Source: a virus. Taken from it: 51,905 bases of DNA. The stretch lies in the IMG/VR virus record IMGVR_UViG_3300025127_000057, positions 1 through 51,905 of that record; one strand, written 5' to 3'. The translations under genes and the position numbers were made by a program. Below, one piece after another: positions 43,744 through 50,431 of this stretch (its first letter is position 1; every line of letters begins with the position of its first letter). Below the pieces are notes generated by a model. That model was not told the origin of the DNA. It ran no database searches and saw only the letters and a list, made by a program, of their open reading frames with translations.

Positions 43744-44730
43744 ATGATCAACGAAGACAACGAGACTGTTGCGGATGCAGATACGGGAGAATCTGTAGAC
43801 GTGAGTGATGCGGCGCCTGTAGAGACTGCTGCAGAGCCCGTAGAGGCTGCTGAACCTGTAGACACGGCTGAAAGCGTAGAAGCCGCAGAAGCGGCACCTG
43901 AGGCTGATAGTGACGTAGAGAGCGTCATTGACTGGAATGGAGAGGTCGACTCTCTTCGGTCATCTGACTGGTTCACATCGCTTGATGACAAACTGCAAAG
44001 CGCTCTGATGGAAGGACTGAACACGAAGTACTCGAACTGGCAACGCGGCTACACCGACAAGTTCCAAGAGATGAGTGCTCGTCGAAAGGTCCTGGACGCG
44101 AAAGAGCAGGACGTGCGCCAGCAAGAGCAGCGGGTGCAGAAGTGGTTGCACGGCGACATCGATCCCCTTGAAGAAAAACAAAAGGAGATTGATGAGCTGA
44201 AGGCGATGCACCGTGCAGCCATCGACACACTTAGAAGCGAGTTTGCGGATGCCACGGAAAAAGCTCAAAACAGCAGTAAAAGCGAACTACAGCAAATCAT
44301 CGAAGAGCGCGAGACTCTCCGTCAACAAATCGAGACGTGGGAATCTCGTGCCAAAGAAGCTGAAGAAGCAGAGATCGAGAACGCTGTGGCAGAGTTTGAT
44401 GCTTGGGTGAAGGAAACATCACCGCAAGTGCACGAAAACGATGAAGCGTTCAAACTGCTTTGCGATTTGTGTACCGCTTCTGTAGACCCTGCAGAGGCCA
44501 TGGACATGGTCAACCACAAGTTCAAGATGGGTCAGTACGCCCCTCAAGAAGACGTTGAGCCAGAGCCAGAGCCAGAGCCAGTGCCTGAAGCCATCGGCAT
44601 GATGAACATGGGAACCAGCGCCAGTGGTACTGAAGAAGCCGAAGCTCGAGACTTTGCGTCCATCATGAAGAACCTTCGGAGTCAGGCCCAGGCAGACTTT
44701 GAAGCGGAGATGAAAGCACTGAACGAGTAA
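43744..44730 (+). CDS. Scaffolding protein
   Basis: 328 residues. An acidic, Ala/Glu-rich N-terminal 55 residues precede long charged helices (about 105-230; KQKEIDELKAMHRAAIDTLR, IIEERETLRQQIETWESRAKE), then a (GAGCCA)4-encoded EPEPEPEP spacer at about 272-279 and a short basic-acidic C-terminal helix (MKNLRSQAQADFEAEMKALN), as in podovirus scaffolds that hold the capsid protein by a C-terminal helix. There are only two cysteines, C240 and C243. GGAG precedes the ATG. Its partner capsid gene is on the other strand. Confidence 0.8.
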   Translation: MINEDNETVADADTGESVDVSDAAPVETAAEPVEAAEPVDTAESVEAAEAAPEADSDVESVIDWNGEVDSLRSSDWFTSLDDKLQSALMEGLNTKYSNWQRGYTDKFQEMSARRKVLDAKEQDVRQQEQRVQKWLHGDIDPLEEKQKEIDELKAMHRAAIDTLRSEFADATEKAQNSSKSELQQIIEERETLRQQIETWESRAKEAEEAEIENAVAEFDAWVKETSPQVHENDEAFKLLCDLCTASVDPAEAMDMVNHKFKMGQYAPQEDVEPEPEPEPVPEAIGMMNMGTSASGTEEAEARDFASIMKNLRSQAQADFEAEMKALNE

Positions 44731-44764
44731 CGTTGGTCGGAGACGTACTCCACCATCCCCGAGA

Positions 44765-44802
44765 GGGGTCCGTCAAAGAGACACCCAGATTTGACGGACC
44801 CC
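44765..44802 (+). terminator. Hairpin, likely end of the head gene transcript
   Basis: Perfect 13-bp arms (GGGGTCCGTCAAA, 44765-44777, with 44790-44802) and a 12-base loop, 35 bases after the scaffold stop. It lacks a T-tract, so it may act as an RNA 3' end stabiliser or processing site rather than a classical terminator. Confidence 0.6.
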
Positions 44803-44863
44803 GCACCGCGTGATGGGAATGACGACGGGATGACTGCTCAGGAGAACAACAGTCACGCGGTGC
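44803..44863 (+). other. Second hairpin of the structured region after the scaffold gene
   Basis: Arms GCACCGCGTGA (44803-44813) and its complement (44853-44863), 11 bp perfect, start directly after the first hairpin and enclose 39 bases. A weaker third hairpin (GACCC/GGGTC, 44876-44896) follows. The remaining gap to the next gene, 44731-45036, contains no other gene. Confidence 0.55.
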
Positions 44864-44923
44864 TCAGGGAGGGAAGACCCCTGTATTCCAAGGGTCGCCT
44901 ACAATGTATACGCCTCAGCCAAA

Positions 44924-44952
44924 CTTGCCGGTCAACCTGTAGACGCTACAAT
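44924..44952 (+). promoter_or_regulatory. Candidate promoter for the membrane coiled-coil gene
   Basis: TTGCCG at 44925-44930, a 16-base spacer and TACAAT (44947-44952, five of six consensus bases), lying after the terminator-like hairpins and before the ribosome site at 45023. Three copies of GTAGAC lie at 44939, 44955 and 44988. Confidence 0.5.
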
Positions 44953-45036
44953 CGGTAGACGTCCCAATCGATTAGCCCGAGCTGTTGGTAGACCCCGGCG
45001 GCTGGGGCTGATACTTTGAACAAAGGAGGCCGCGCT

Positions 45037-45345
45037 GTGGACCAAATCATCGACCAACTACTTGCCGGTGGGCACCTCGGACTGTTTGCGGCGTTCCTCG
45101 TTTGGCAGTTCATTGCGCTGCAAAAGCGCCTTGACCGATTGGTGGAGTCATTTCAATCGCAGTTGAAAGACATCAACGACAACTACGATCAGCGATTGGT
45201 GAGTATGCGCGAGCGTTACGACGCTGTGCTCCGTGAAGCTCGCACTGAGCGTGACCAGGACGCCCGAGAGTTCATGGCGACACGGGCCAAGATTCAAGAG
45301 CAGATCACAGCCAAGCTGGACCGGTTGCTTGAAGCGAAGAACTGA
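45037..45345 (+). CDS. Membrane-anchored coiled-coil protein (holin/UviB-like topology)
   Basis: 102 residues from GTG 45037, chosen over an upstream TTG because AAAGGAGG lies seven bases before it. One membrane segment spans about 13-30 (LGLFAAFLVWQFIALQ), then a charged coiled coil fills the rest. BhlA/UviB-type holin-like proteins have this shape, and so do some inner-membrane spanins. It has its own promoter and ends seven bases before a convergent gene. The function is inferred from topology. Confidence 0.55.
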   Translation: MDQIIDQLLAGGHLGLFAAFLVWQFIALQKRLDRLVESFQSQLKDINDNYDQRLVSMRERYDAVLREARTERDQDAREFMATRAKIQEQITAKLDRLLEAKN

Positions 45346-45352
45346 TTGACGG

Positions 45353-45550
45353 TTACAAGTCTTCGAGCCCTGGGGGCTCGGGTGTCATCTCGCTCAAGCA
45401 CATGTCGATGTACACAAGCGCAGCGTAGAAGTCCATCAGGTCAGTCTGGTGGATGGACGCTTGCTCTTCCAGCAACGTCACCAGTTTAGTGACTGCTTCC
45501 AGTGCCTTCAAAGGCGTCAACGCCTCGGCTTGCATGATCAGATCTCTCAT
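45353..45550 (-). CDS. Small hypothetical protein, overlapping its neighbour
   Basis: 65 residues, mainly helical (ALTPLKALEAVTKLVTLLEEQ), ending in a Pro/Glu-rich tail. AGGA lies a few bases before the ATG. Its first 65 bases overlap the end of the gene at 45486 in another frame, so one of the two overlapping ends may not be translated as drawn. A 7-bp hairpin (45364-45380) lies inside its 3' end. Confidence 0.4.
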   Translation of the reverse strand: MRDLIMQAEALTPLKALEAVTKLVTLLEEQASIHQTDLMDFYAALVYIDMCLSEMTPEPPGLEDL

Positions 45551-45929
45551 TGTGTCCTGCTTCGGCCCAAGAGCCTCGTGCTACTGCGGCTTTGGCGCAA
45601 GCTTCGCCTAAGAACCTACCACGGTACGAAATCCCGGCATCCTCGAACCCAACGATTACGTCACCATGCTGGGTGGGGCGGACGGTGGCGCCTGCACTGA
45701 CGAGCTGATGACACAGCACCCCTGCAGTGGATGCATCCAACAAGTCTGGCACTAACCACTCAGACATGTTGCGAACGCTCATGCCTTCACGAAACCGCGT
45801 CTTGTACCCTTTCATGGTTTGGTTACGCGGCTTGTATATGCCCAACATTCCGGGCACCCAACTGAACCCTTCCAACACCCTTACGCTCTGCGCCAACTCC
45901 AACAACTCTGCTACTTCCTGCTCAGTCAC
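45486..45929 (-). CDS. Hypothetical protein
   Basis: 147 residues, GTG start at 45929 overlapping the preceding stop (GTGA). The N-terminal 120 residues look folded (VPGMLGIYKPRNQTMKGYKT, VRPTQHGDVIVGFEDAGISY, LGEACAKAAVARG). The last 22 residues, where it overlaps the next gene, are low in structure. No family recognised. Confidence 0.5.
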   Translation of the reverse strand: MTEQEVAELLELAQSVRVLEGFSWVPGMLGIYKPRNQTMKGYKTRFREGMSVRNMSEWLVPDLLDASTAGVLCHQLVSAGATVRPTQHGDVIVGFEDAGISYRGRFLGEACAKAAVARGSWAEAGHNERSDHASRGVDAFEGTGSSH

Positions 45930-46261
45930 CCGAAATCTCCGACGATAAGGTCATAGGTGGGTCCATGACCAATGCATCGACCACTAAGCTCTTGTCGTTT
46001 AGAGTTTACGGGATCGACGCCCGTGATGACAAGCATCATCTCTGGAGGCGTAAGGCGCTTGCCGTCTTCTCGCCAGATGCTCACTGACGGGTCGGTGAAG
46101 ATCTCAAGCCATTCGTCTAAGTCGTAGATGCCTTCGCTGGGGTCTACGTGCAGCTGGAAGACCCACCCACCGATCGCTTTACCGATGTGAAGGTCATCAT
46201 CCGCGTCACACCTGGCGCACACGGGACACGCATCGATTCGGGCGTAGTAGTTCGTGCCCAT
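45926..46261 (-). CDS. Conserved phage protein of the MGTNYY type
   Basis: 111 residues. It starts MGTNYYARIDACPVCARCD, continues LHIGKAIGGWVFQLHV, and contains C12, C15, C18 and H25 as likely metal ligands. Proteins with this opening are common in phages and bacteria, but I know no function for them. The gene is between two other accessory genes with tight spacing. Confidence 0.7.
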   Translation of the reverse strand: MGTNYYARIDACPVCARCDADDDLHIGKAIGGWVFQLHVDPSEGIYDLDEWLEIFTDPSVSIWREDGKRLTPPEMMLVITGVDPVNSKRQELSGRCIGHGPTYDLIVGDFG

Positions 46262-46274
46262 GGGACTTTAGTCC

Positions 46275-46823
46275 TTACTTCGACTCGTCTTTTCCTCGCG
46301 GATTTACGACTCTCTCTGATGTGCGCTGCTCACCAGCAAAGTCGTCTCCGACACCTTTTTGCAGCCGAGATGTGAGTTCCCGAAACCCCGTTGGGTCGTC
46401 AAGTTTATCGGCTACCTCTCTTGTGGCGTACTGACTGAAACTCGTACCCTTCATCATACTAACCAATGATTTAGCTATGTTGGCTTTTTCAACGGGGGTT
46501 GTTGCAGCGTTAAACATTTGAAACTGTTGGGCTATTGCGAGTTCAGCAGGTTCTTCGGGGTTCAAGCCATAACGGACAGCCAGTTCTTCCATCGATTCTT
46601 CCGCCGCTTCTTTGGCTTGCTTGTCACGGGACTCGAAAAACTTTGCCCGACGTTTCTCTCTGTCGATGTCAACACGTTCTTCCGGGTCTCCGCGCAACGC
46701 CGGAGGAACGTTCTTAAACTCGGTTACAGTTCGTTCCAAAGGGAAAGCTTGCTTTTGCAGGCTTTGCTTTTCCATATCAATCATCTTTCTCGCGGTATCC
46801 GCAGGCATGCGTTCATCAGCCAT
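46275..46823 (-). CDS. Hypothetical helical protein
   Basis: 182 residues from ATG 46823, with AGGAG six bases upstream; an ATG two codons earlier is less well placed. Highly charged and helical (REKRRAKFFESRDKQAKEAAEE), with no membrane or cysteine motif. It is preceded by an extended -10 promoter inside the end of the FmdB-type gene. Unrecognised. Confidence 0.55.
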   Translation of the reverse strand: MADERMPADTARKMIDMEKQSLQKQAFPLERTVTEFKNVPPALRGDPEERVDIDREKRRAKFFESRDKQAKEAAEESMEELAVRYGLNPEEPAELAIAQQFQMFNAATTPVEKANIAKSLVSMMKGTSFSQYATREVADKLDDPTGFRELTSRLQKGVGDDFAGEQRTSERVVNPRGKDESK

Positions 46824-46842
46824 GATCAACTCCTATTGAGCA

Positions 46843-46851
46843 AGTATAACA
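46843..46851 (-). promoter_or_regulatory. Extended -10 promoter
   Basis: Minus strand: TGTTATACT, a perfect TGn plus a five-of-six -10 hexamer, 20 bases before the start of the helical protein gene. No good -35 is visible, as is common for extended -10 promoters. Confidence 0.5.
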
Positions 46852-46854
46852 CGG

Positions 46855-47046
46855 TCAGGCGTTCTTCAGGCCGTAGTTGTCTTTGGCCCATCCAGCACCT
46901 TTGAGGGCGAAAGACGTCGCCGAAATCAGCTTCTTCATGGGCTGAGGTGCGTCGCAGTTGCAACACTTTGGGGCACGAGCACCCATGCTCTGCAACATCT
47001 CGACTTGAAAGTTGCACTCAGCGCAACGGTATTCGTACAAAGGCAT
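46855..47046 (-). CDS. FmdB-family zinc-ribbon protein
   Basis: 63 residues from ATG 47046 (MPLYEYRCAEC); an adjacent ATG three bases upstream is possible. The family signature is clear: C8-x2-C11 and KCCNC at 27-31 with the pair C28-x2-C31, and the C-terminal FALKGAGWAKDNYG. FmdB-type proteins are small putative regulators, common in bacteria and phages; their exact role is not established. GAGG lies seven bases before the chosen start. Confidence 0.85.
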   Translation of the reverse strand: MPLYEYRCAECNFQVEMLQSMGARAPKCCNCDAPQPMKKLISATSFALKGAGWAKDNYGLKNA

Positions 47047-47061
47047 CATTTTTCCTCGGGG

Positions 47062-47217
47062 CTACTGTAACTGGTTGGCTTCCGCACGTGCACGGGTGCA
47101 AGTCTTATATGCGCCTTTCCAACAACCGTCGCGACCCCACACGTGGAAACCGCTAAGCACTCGACCTTCGGGAGTTCGCCAAACACCAAACCAAACAAGC
47201 GGCGTTTCGTACATCAT
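47062..47217 (-). CDS. Very small tryptophan-rich protein
   Basis: 51 residues, starting ATG-ATG at 47217 with AAAGGT just before. The sequence MMYETPLVWFGVWRTPEGRV and GFHVWGRDGCWKGAYKT has four tryptophans and two cysteines, a composition typical of a real folded mini-protein. It sits in the run of minus-strand genes, 15 bases before the FmdB gene. Unrecognised. Confidence 0.55.
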   Translation of the reverse strand: MMYETPLVWFGVWRTPEGRVLSGFHVWGRDGCWKGAYKTCTRARAEANQLQ

Positions 47218-47246
47218 GACCTTTTACCTTACCCGTCATCTCAAGC

Positions 47247-47372
47247 TTAGTCGTAGCCCATGGCGTATAGCAAGACTCCCCCCAAGAGCGATGCGGTCAC
47301 GGTGATGACGCCGACCCACAAGCAGACGTGCAGGAGCGCTCTCGCGACCAACGCGTCGTACTTGTCGTCCAC
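47247..47372 (-). CDS. Very small membrane protein
   Basis: 41 residues from GTG 47372, which directly follows the TAA of the upstream gene. One membrane span covers about 14-36 (LHVCLWVGVITVTASLLGGVL). The ribosome site is weak, so translation would rely on coupling. Possible small lysis or immunity-type protein; function unknown. Confidence 0.5.
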   Translation of the reverse strand: MDDKYDALVARALLHVCLWVGVITVTASLLGGVLLYAMGYD

Positions 47373-47963
47373 TTACAGCGTCCAACCGTGTGGAATCATG
47401 TGACCTGGGCCGTACGGAGTCGCTTGCAACAGCAGTGTTTTGCCGTTCGCATCGGTACCGTCGTAGATGTCCAAGTCTTGGAAGTCTTCTTTGCAGGACC
47501 AGTAGAACGTGATGATCTCGTCGCCAGCTCGCCCCCAGTACCGGTGCCATCCGTTGCGAGTGTAGTAGTCGTGCAGCAATGCTTGCGTGTCGGGGAGCGT
47601 TTCGTTCTTGCCCCAACGGCGCCAACCTTCCGGTGTTCGGATGGTTCCGTCCACGTTGCGCGGAACTTCGGCCTCTAAGGGCTCGCTAATGGCCTTAGGA
47701 GCGCTTTCGGCGCTGGCCGCGGGTTCGGGTGGCGCGGTGAGAGCAGGCGACGGCATAGCGCAATCTTGCGCGTTTTGCATCAGGTCCAATCCACGCAGCA
47801 GCGCAATGCGCGCTACGGTCTCTCGGGTGACCTTGATTCCAAACTCTTTGACGGCAATAGTGTCTTCGATTGCAGGTATCAGCTGGTCAATGCTCTTGAG
47901 CACTTGCGGTTCAAGGTCCAGGCTTACACCCTTGGGTGCGGCTTTCGTCGTTTTGCTTGGCAT
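47373..47963 (-). CDS. Hypothetical protein with ribbon-helix-helix-like N-terminus
   Basis: 196 residues from ATG 47963, with GGAG five bases upstream. Residues 20-70 (PQVLKSIDQLIPAIEDTIAVKEFGIKVTRETVARIALLRGL) look like a small dimerising DNA-binding helix pair; a Pro/Ala-rich linker follows (about 72-105); then a WRRWGKN- and WHRYWGR-containing C-terminal domain. It is the first gene leftward from the palindrome-rich region, a natural place for a regulator of that region. Its function is inferred. Confidence 0.5.
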   Translation of the reverse strand: MPSKTTKAAPKGVSLDLEPQVLKSIDQLIPAIEDTIAVKEFGIKVTRETVARIALLRGLDLMQNAQDCAMPSPALTAPPEPAASAESAPKAISEPLEAEVPRNVDGTIRTPEGWRRWGKNETLPDTQALLHDYYTRNGWHRYWGRAGDEIITFYWSCKEDFQDLDIYDGTDANGKTLLLQATPYGPGHMIPHGWTL

Positions 47964-48229
47964 GGGTTCTCCGTCGATGCCGTCAGGGTAACATGCGCGA
48001 ATGAGATGGCAAAGCCATACCGTTATGGTACTATTCAATCGGAAAAAGTTTTTGAAAAAGGGAACGCCTTTCGGTATTGGGACCCTAAACTATTTTTGTT
48101 GGGGTGTACCCCCCTCTTGCCATGTCAACACTTCAACACCCAGCGCACCCCCCACAGGCTCCCGGGGGCGATCCGGGTGGAATCGATCGACTGGCGGACC
48201 CACCACCGCCGCGGTGGGCGGAGGTTTAT

Positions 48230-48448
48230 CTACCGGTGAGTAGGTAACCAGGCGCGGCCGGGGGGATCGGAACGCGGGCGGATCGGATTCGACTTACCTA
48301 CTCGTCAGTAGGTTTTGAGATAGCGGTTACCTACCCGTGGGTAGATTGCGGTGGGCGGATCGCGCGGGCGGACCCTGTTTATCTACTCGTGGGTAGGCAG
48401 CTGAATCTACTCGCCAGTAGGTTTTCAGCTGAATCTACTCGGGGGTAG
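48230..48448 (+). repeat. Array of six CTAC-N6-GTAG palindromes
   Basis: Copies start at 48230, 48298, 48331, 48383, 48407 and 48435, all 14 bases long, with a core CTAC(T/C)(C/G)G-N3-GTAG. The last two sit in a 28-base period with a 16-base direct repeat (CAGCTGAATCTACTCG at 48398 and 48426). Each copy continues with GT or AT after GTAG. This suggests iterated binding sites for one protein. Confidence 0.8.
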
Positions 48449-48572
48449 ATTACGGCCGAAAGTCTTGACATGCCCATAGCGTTTAATCGCCCGTAAAGGG
48501 GCCTATACCGCTTCGGTATTGCTCGGGGCTATCATTACACTCGGGAGCGCTCAGAACGCAGCCTGCGGAAAT

Positions 48573-48659
48573 CGGACATTTTTTGTCCGCCTTGTTTTGT
48601 AAATGTCAAAAAAATGTCAAGAGACGAACCGTGACGGCAGAGGGCCTACCGCTATGGTA
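48573..48659 (+). promoter_or_regulatory. Control segment before the first rightward accessory gene
   Basis: In order: CGGACA-N5-TGTCCG palindrome (48573-48589), two TGTCAA motifs five bases apart (48604-48609 and 48615-48620), a weak promoter (GTGACG at 48631-48636, 16 bases, TATGGT at 48653-48658) and the palindrome TACCGCTATGGTA (48647-48659) that overlaps the -10. The palindromes likely serve as operators. Confidence 0.5.
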
Positions 48660-48712
48660 GAAACGAAGTGTTCGGCGCTGGATGCCGGGCACCAACCACA
48701 GGAGCAAAACAA

Positions 48713-49099
48713 ATGACACGTCCGCAAATCGACATCATCATTTCGATCCCCACCAACACCCTGCGCTGTCAGGCGCTTCAGACCGTGCTCTCGCACCACG
48801 CGGCTAACGGCTTCGACCGTACCGACCTCCAGACTGCTGTGAAGTCTGTGCGTCGCGCAGTCACCGTGGCAGCAAGCACCATCATTCCAGCAGAGCAGGA
48901 GCGGTCTCAAGTGGGCAGCGGTGACCGCACGCTTGGAACGGCTACCCTCATCATCACCGAGGATGGTATGCCTATCGGCTCTGCTCACATCAAGGGAGAT
49001 AACACCGTCGTGGTCTCTGGCGAGGTCGCTAACGTCTGGAACGGCCTTAAGGCTGCACAGGACCTGCGGTGGAACACTGAGGAGTGGGGGAGGCGATAA
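48713..49099 (+). CDS. Hypothetical protein
   Basis: 128 residues from ATG 48713; GGAG is eight bases upstream within the leader CACCAACCACAGGAGCAAA shared with other genes to the right. The sequence is alpha/beta (IDIIISIPTNTLRCQALQTVL, GTATLIITEDGMPIG). No motif was recognised. It is the first gene rightward of the palindrome region, so probably expressed early. Confidence 0.55.
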   Translation: MTRPQIDIIISIPTNTLRCQALQTVLSHHAANGFDRTDLQTAVKSVRRAVTVAASTIIPAEQERSQVGSGDRTLGTATLIITEDGMPIGSAHIKGDNTVVVSGEVANVWNGLKAAQDLRWNTEEWGRR

Positions 49100-49105
49100 A
49101 CCGGG

Positions 49106-49168
49106 GGCCCTTCGGGGCCTTCCCGTCGGGTGCTGACCCGCACCCCTGACGATGGCCCACGGAGGGCC
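49106..49168 (+). other. Three short hairpins between two accessory genes
   Basis: GGCCC-TTCG-GGGCC (49106-49119, a UUCG tetraloop), GGGTGC-N6-GCACCC (49128-49145) and GGCCC-N5-GGGCC (49154-49168). They lie between the stop at 49099 and the next leader. The first could end or stabilise the upstream transcript. Confidence 0.5.
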
Positions 49169-49199
49169 GAAACGGGAACCAACCACAGGAGCAAACACC

Positions 49200-50084
49200 A
49201 TGGAAAACACTGCAAAAAACAGACAGCGTATCGCTCGACTGTCCATTGAGTCTATGACGCCCGAAGAACAGTATGAGGCCCTCATGTATGAGATTAAAGC
49301 CCGCTACAAGCGCGAACCCGGTCTATTCGATACCGACGTGCAAGTACTCGAGGATGAAGAAACCTGCGAAACCTGCGGCCGAGTATTGGACCCCGAACGG
49401 GGACACGTTGCCCCGGTGTGTGACGACGAATGCGCCGCTGAACAGCACGAAGCCCCCGAACCCGAAACGCCCACGGATTGGCGTGAGGCGCTGGCGTTCC
49501 TCGACAAGCCGCGTCAACACACAATGGACCTGATCACCGATAGGGAACTGGCGGCGCGTCTCTTGATGGCACTGCAATCCACGGGTAATGCTGCCGGCGT
49601 TCAAGACGAAAATGGCACCCTCTATGTGCCTTGGTTGTCGGAATACCGCGGCGATGGCGATCGCCTGTACGGTGGCGCGGGCGATGCCTTGAAAGCGATA
49701 GCCCCTCAAGTGGCCGCGGAAGCGTTGCAAAACTGCGAGTGTACGTTCCCCGTCCACGAGGTTCTTGACATCGACGGCGACCCCGTGGCGTCCATCGAGG
49801 TTCAGGGCCAGCGGTGGAGGGATGAACTGGGCAACACGTACCACGCATGCCGAGTCATCGTGAACGGGGAGGAGTACCTGTGCAGTGAGATCACGTATGG
49901 TTACGACTGGCAGTTTGAGACGACCGCGCTCGAGATGTTGCGAGACTCGGGACACGTAACCGGCTTGGGATGCATCGACGGTTTGAGCCACTACGACCTT
50001 CGGGCGATGGGCATCCGCTACACGTGCGAGCCTGCAAAGTGGGTAGAGACGCGCGAACAACTAACGCAGTGGGGGACTAAGTAA
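49200..50084 (+). CDS. Hypothetical protein with a cysteine cluster
   Basis: 294 residues from ATG 49200, with the leader GGGAACCAACCACAGGAGCAAAC before it; the longer frame from 49152 begins inside the leader. CETC (about 56-59) and CDDEC (about 74-78) make a plausible zinc-binding knuckle after an acidic N-terminus. The remaining 200 residues are a mixed alpha/beta body (TWREALAFLDKP-like and VASIEVQGQRWRDELGNTYH segments). No family was recognised. Confidence 0.6.
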   Translation: MENTAKNRQRIARLSIESMTPEEQYEALMYEIKARYKREPGLFDTDVQVLEDEETCETCGRVLDPERGHVAPVCDDECAAEQHEAPEPETPTDWREALAFLDKPRQHTMDLITDRELAARLLMALQSTGNAAGVQDENGTLYVPWLSEYRGDGDRLYGGAGDALKAIAPQVAAEALQNCECTFPVHEVLDIDGDPVASIEVQGQRWRDELGNTYHACRVIVNGEEYLCSEITYGYDWQFETTALEMLRDSGHVTGLGCIDGLSHYDLRAMGIRYTCEPAKWVETREQLTQWGTK

Positions 50085-50086
50085 CC

Positions 50087-50170
50087 ATGCCTGATCCGTT
50101 CCTTATCCAACTGTTGATCATCGCCGCGGCCGGCGCCCAACTGGCCTACGCGGTGAGCCTGAACAGGTAG
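50087..50170 (+). CDS. Tiny membrane peptide
   Basis: 27 residues, MPDPFLIQLLIIAAAGAQLA continuing to YAVSLNR, a single membrane span. It starts two bases after the preceding stop. The ribosome site is weak (GGGGA ten bases away), so expression would depend on coupling. Function unknown; treat as probable rather than proven. Confidence 0.4.
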   Translation: MPDPFLIQLLIIAAAGAQLAYAVSLNR

Positions 50171-50230
50171 ACACGCGACCCGCAACGGTGCACGGTGGGC
50201 ACCGCAACCCAAACCAACGGAGCAAACACG

Positions 50231-50431
50231 ATGCCACGAGCCTTTCCATTTTTGAAGCCGTCTCGAGTATTCGACCCGGACAGCGACACGTACGACGCCA
50301 CCAAGGGCCCGCGCAACCACGCGCGCAAGGCCATTGGGGTATGGCGGCCGAACGATACCTACCGGGACGTCGAGCACGGCCCAGTGATTGAGATCGACCC
50401 GAGCACGATCGACCCCTCTACCCTCATTTAG
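50231..50431 (+). CDS. Hypothetical small protein
   Basis: 66 residues from ATG 50231 behind the leader ACCAACGGAGCAAACAC. Polar and Asp/Pro-rich (FDPDSDTYDATKGPRNHARK, IEIDPSTIDPSTLI). No motif seen; it shares the leader type of neighbouring early genes. Confidence 0.5.
   Translation: MPRAFPFLKPSRVFDPDSDTYDATKGPRNHARKAIGVWRPNDTYRDVEHGPVIEIDPSTIDPSTLI

Larger units (their letters stand above)
47964..48712. other. Non-coding palindrome-rich region, candidate origin or control region
   Basis: About 750 bases between divergent operons with no convincing gene. It holds six CTAC-N6-GTAG palindromes, TACCG/CGGTA palindromes at 48018-48030, 48506-48518 and 48647-48659, a 15-base perfect palindrome (CCACCGC-C-GCGGTGG) at 48203-48217, and an AT-rich stretch at 48590-48620. 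TTATCTACC at 48227 and TTATCTACT at 48380 resemble DnaA boxes at seven of nine positions. Mix and density fit a replication origin, an operator cluster, or both. Confidence 0.55.

Noticed and set aside
44900-45010. tRNA-like sequence after the scaffold gene
   Set aside because: No acceptor stem, TTC loop or anticodon arm of the right spacing was found, only hairpins and GTAGAC repeats.
48001-48243. 80-codon plus-strand frame in the palindrome-rich region
   Set aside because: No ribosome site; Pro/Ser/Gly-rich product; it includes the first palindrome, so it is more likely non-coding.
48230-48448. CRISPR array
   Set aside because: The repeats are 14-bp palindromes with irregular 24-68 base spacing and no spacer-like unique segments of constant length, and there are no adaptation genes.
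48617-49285. 222-codon minus-strand frame opposite the 48713 gene
   Set aside because: Antisense to two genes with good ribosome sites and leaders; no motif.
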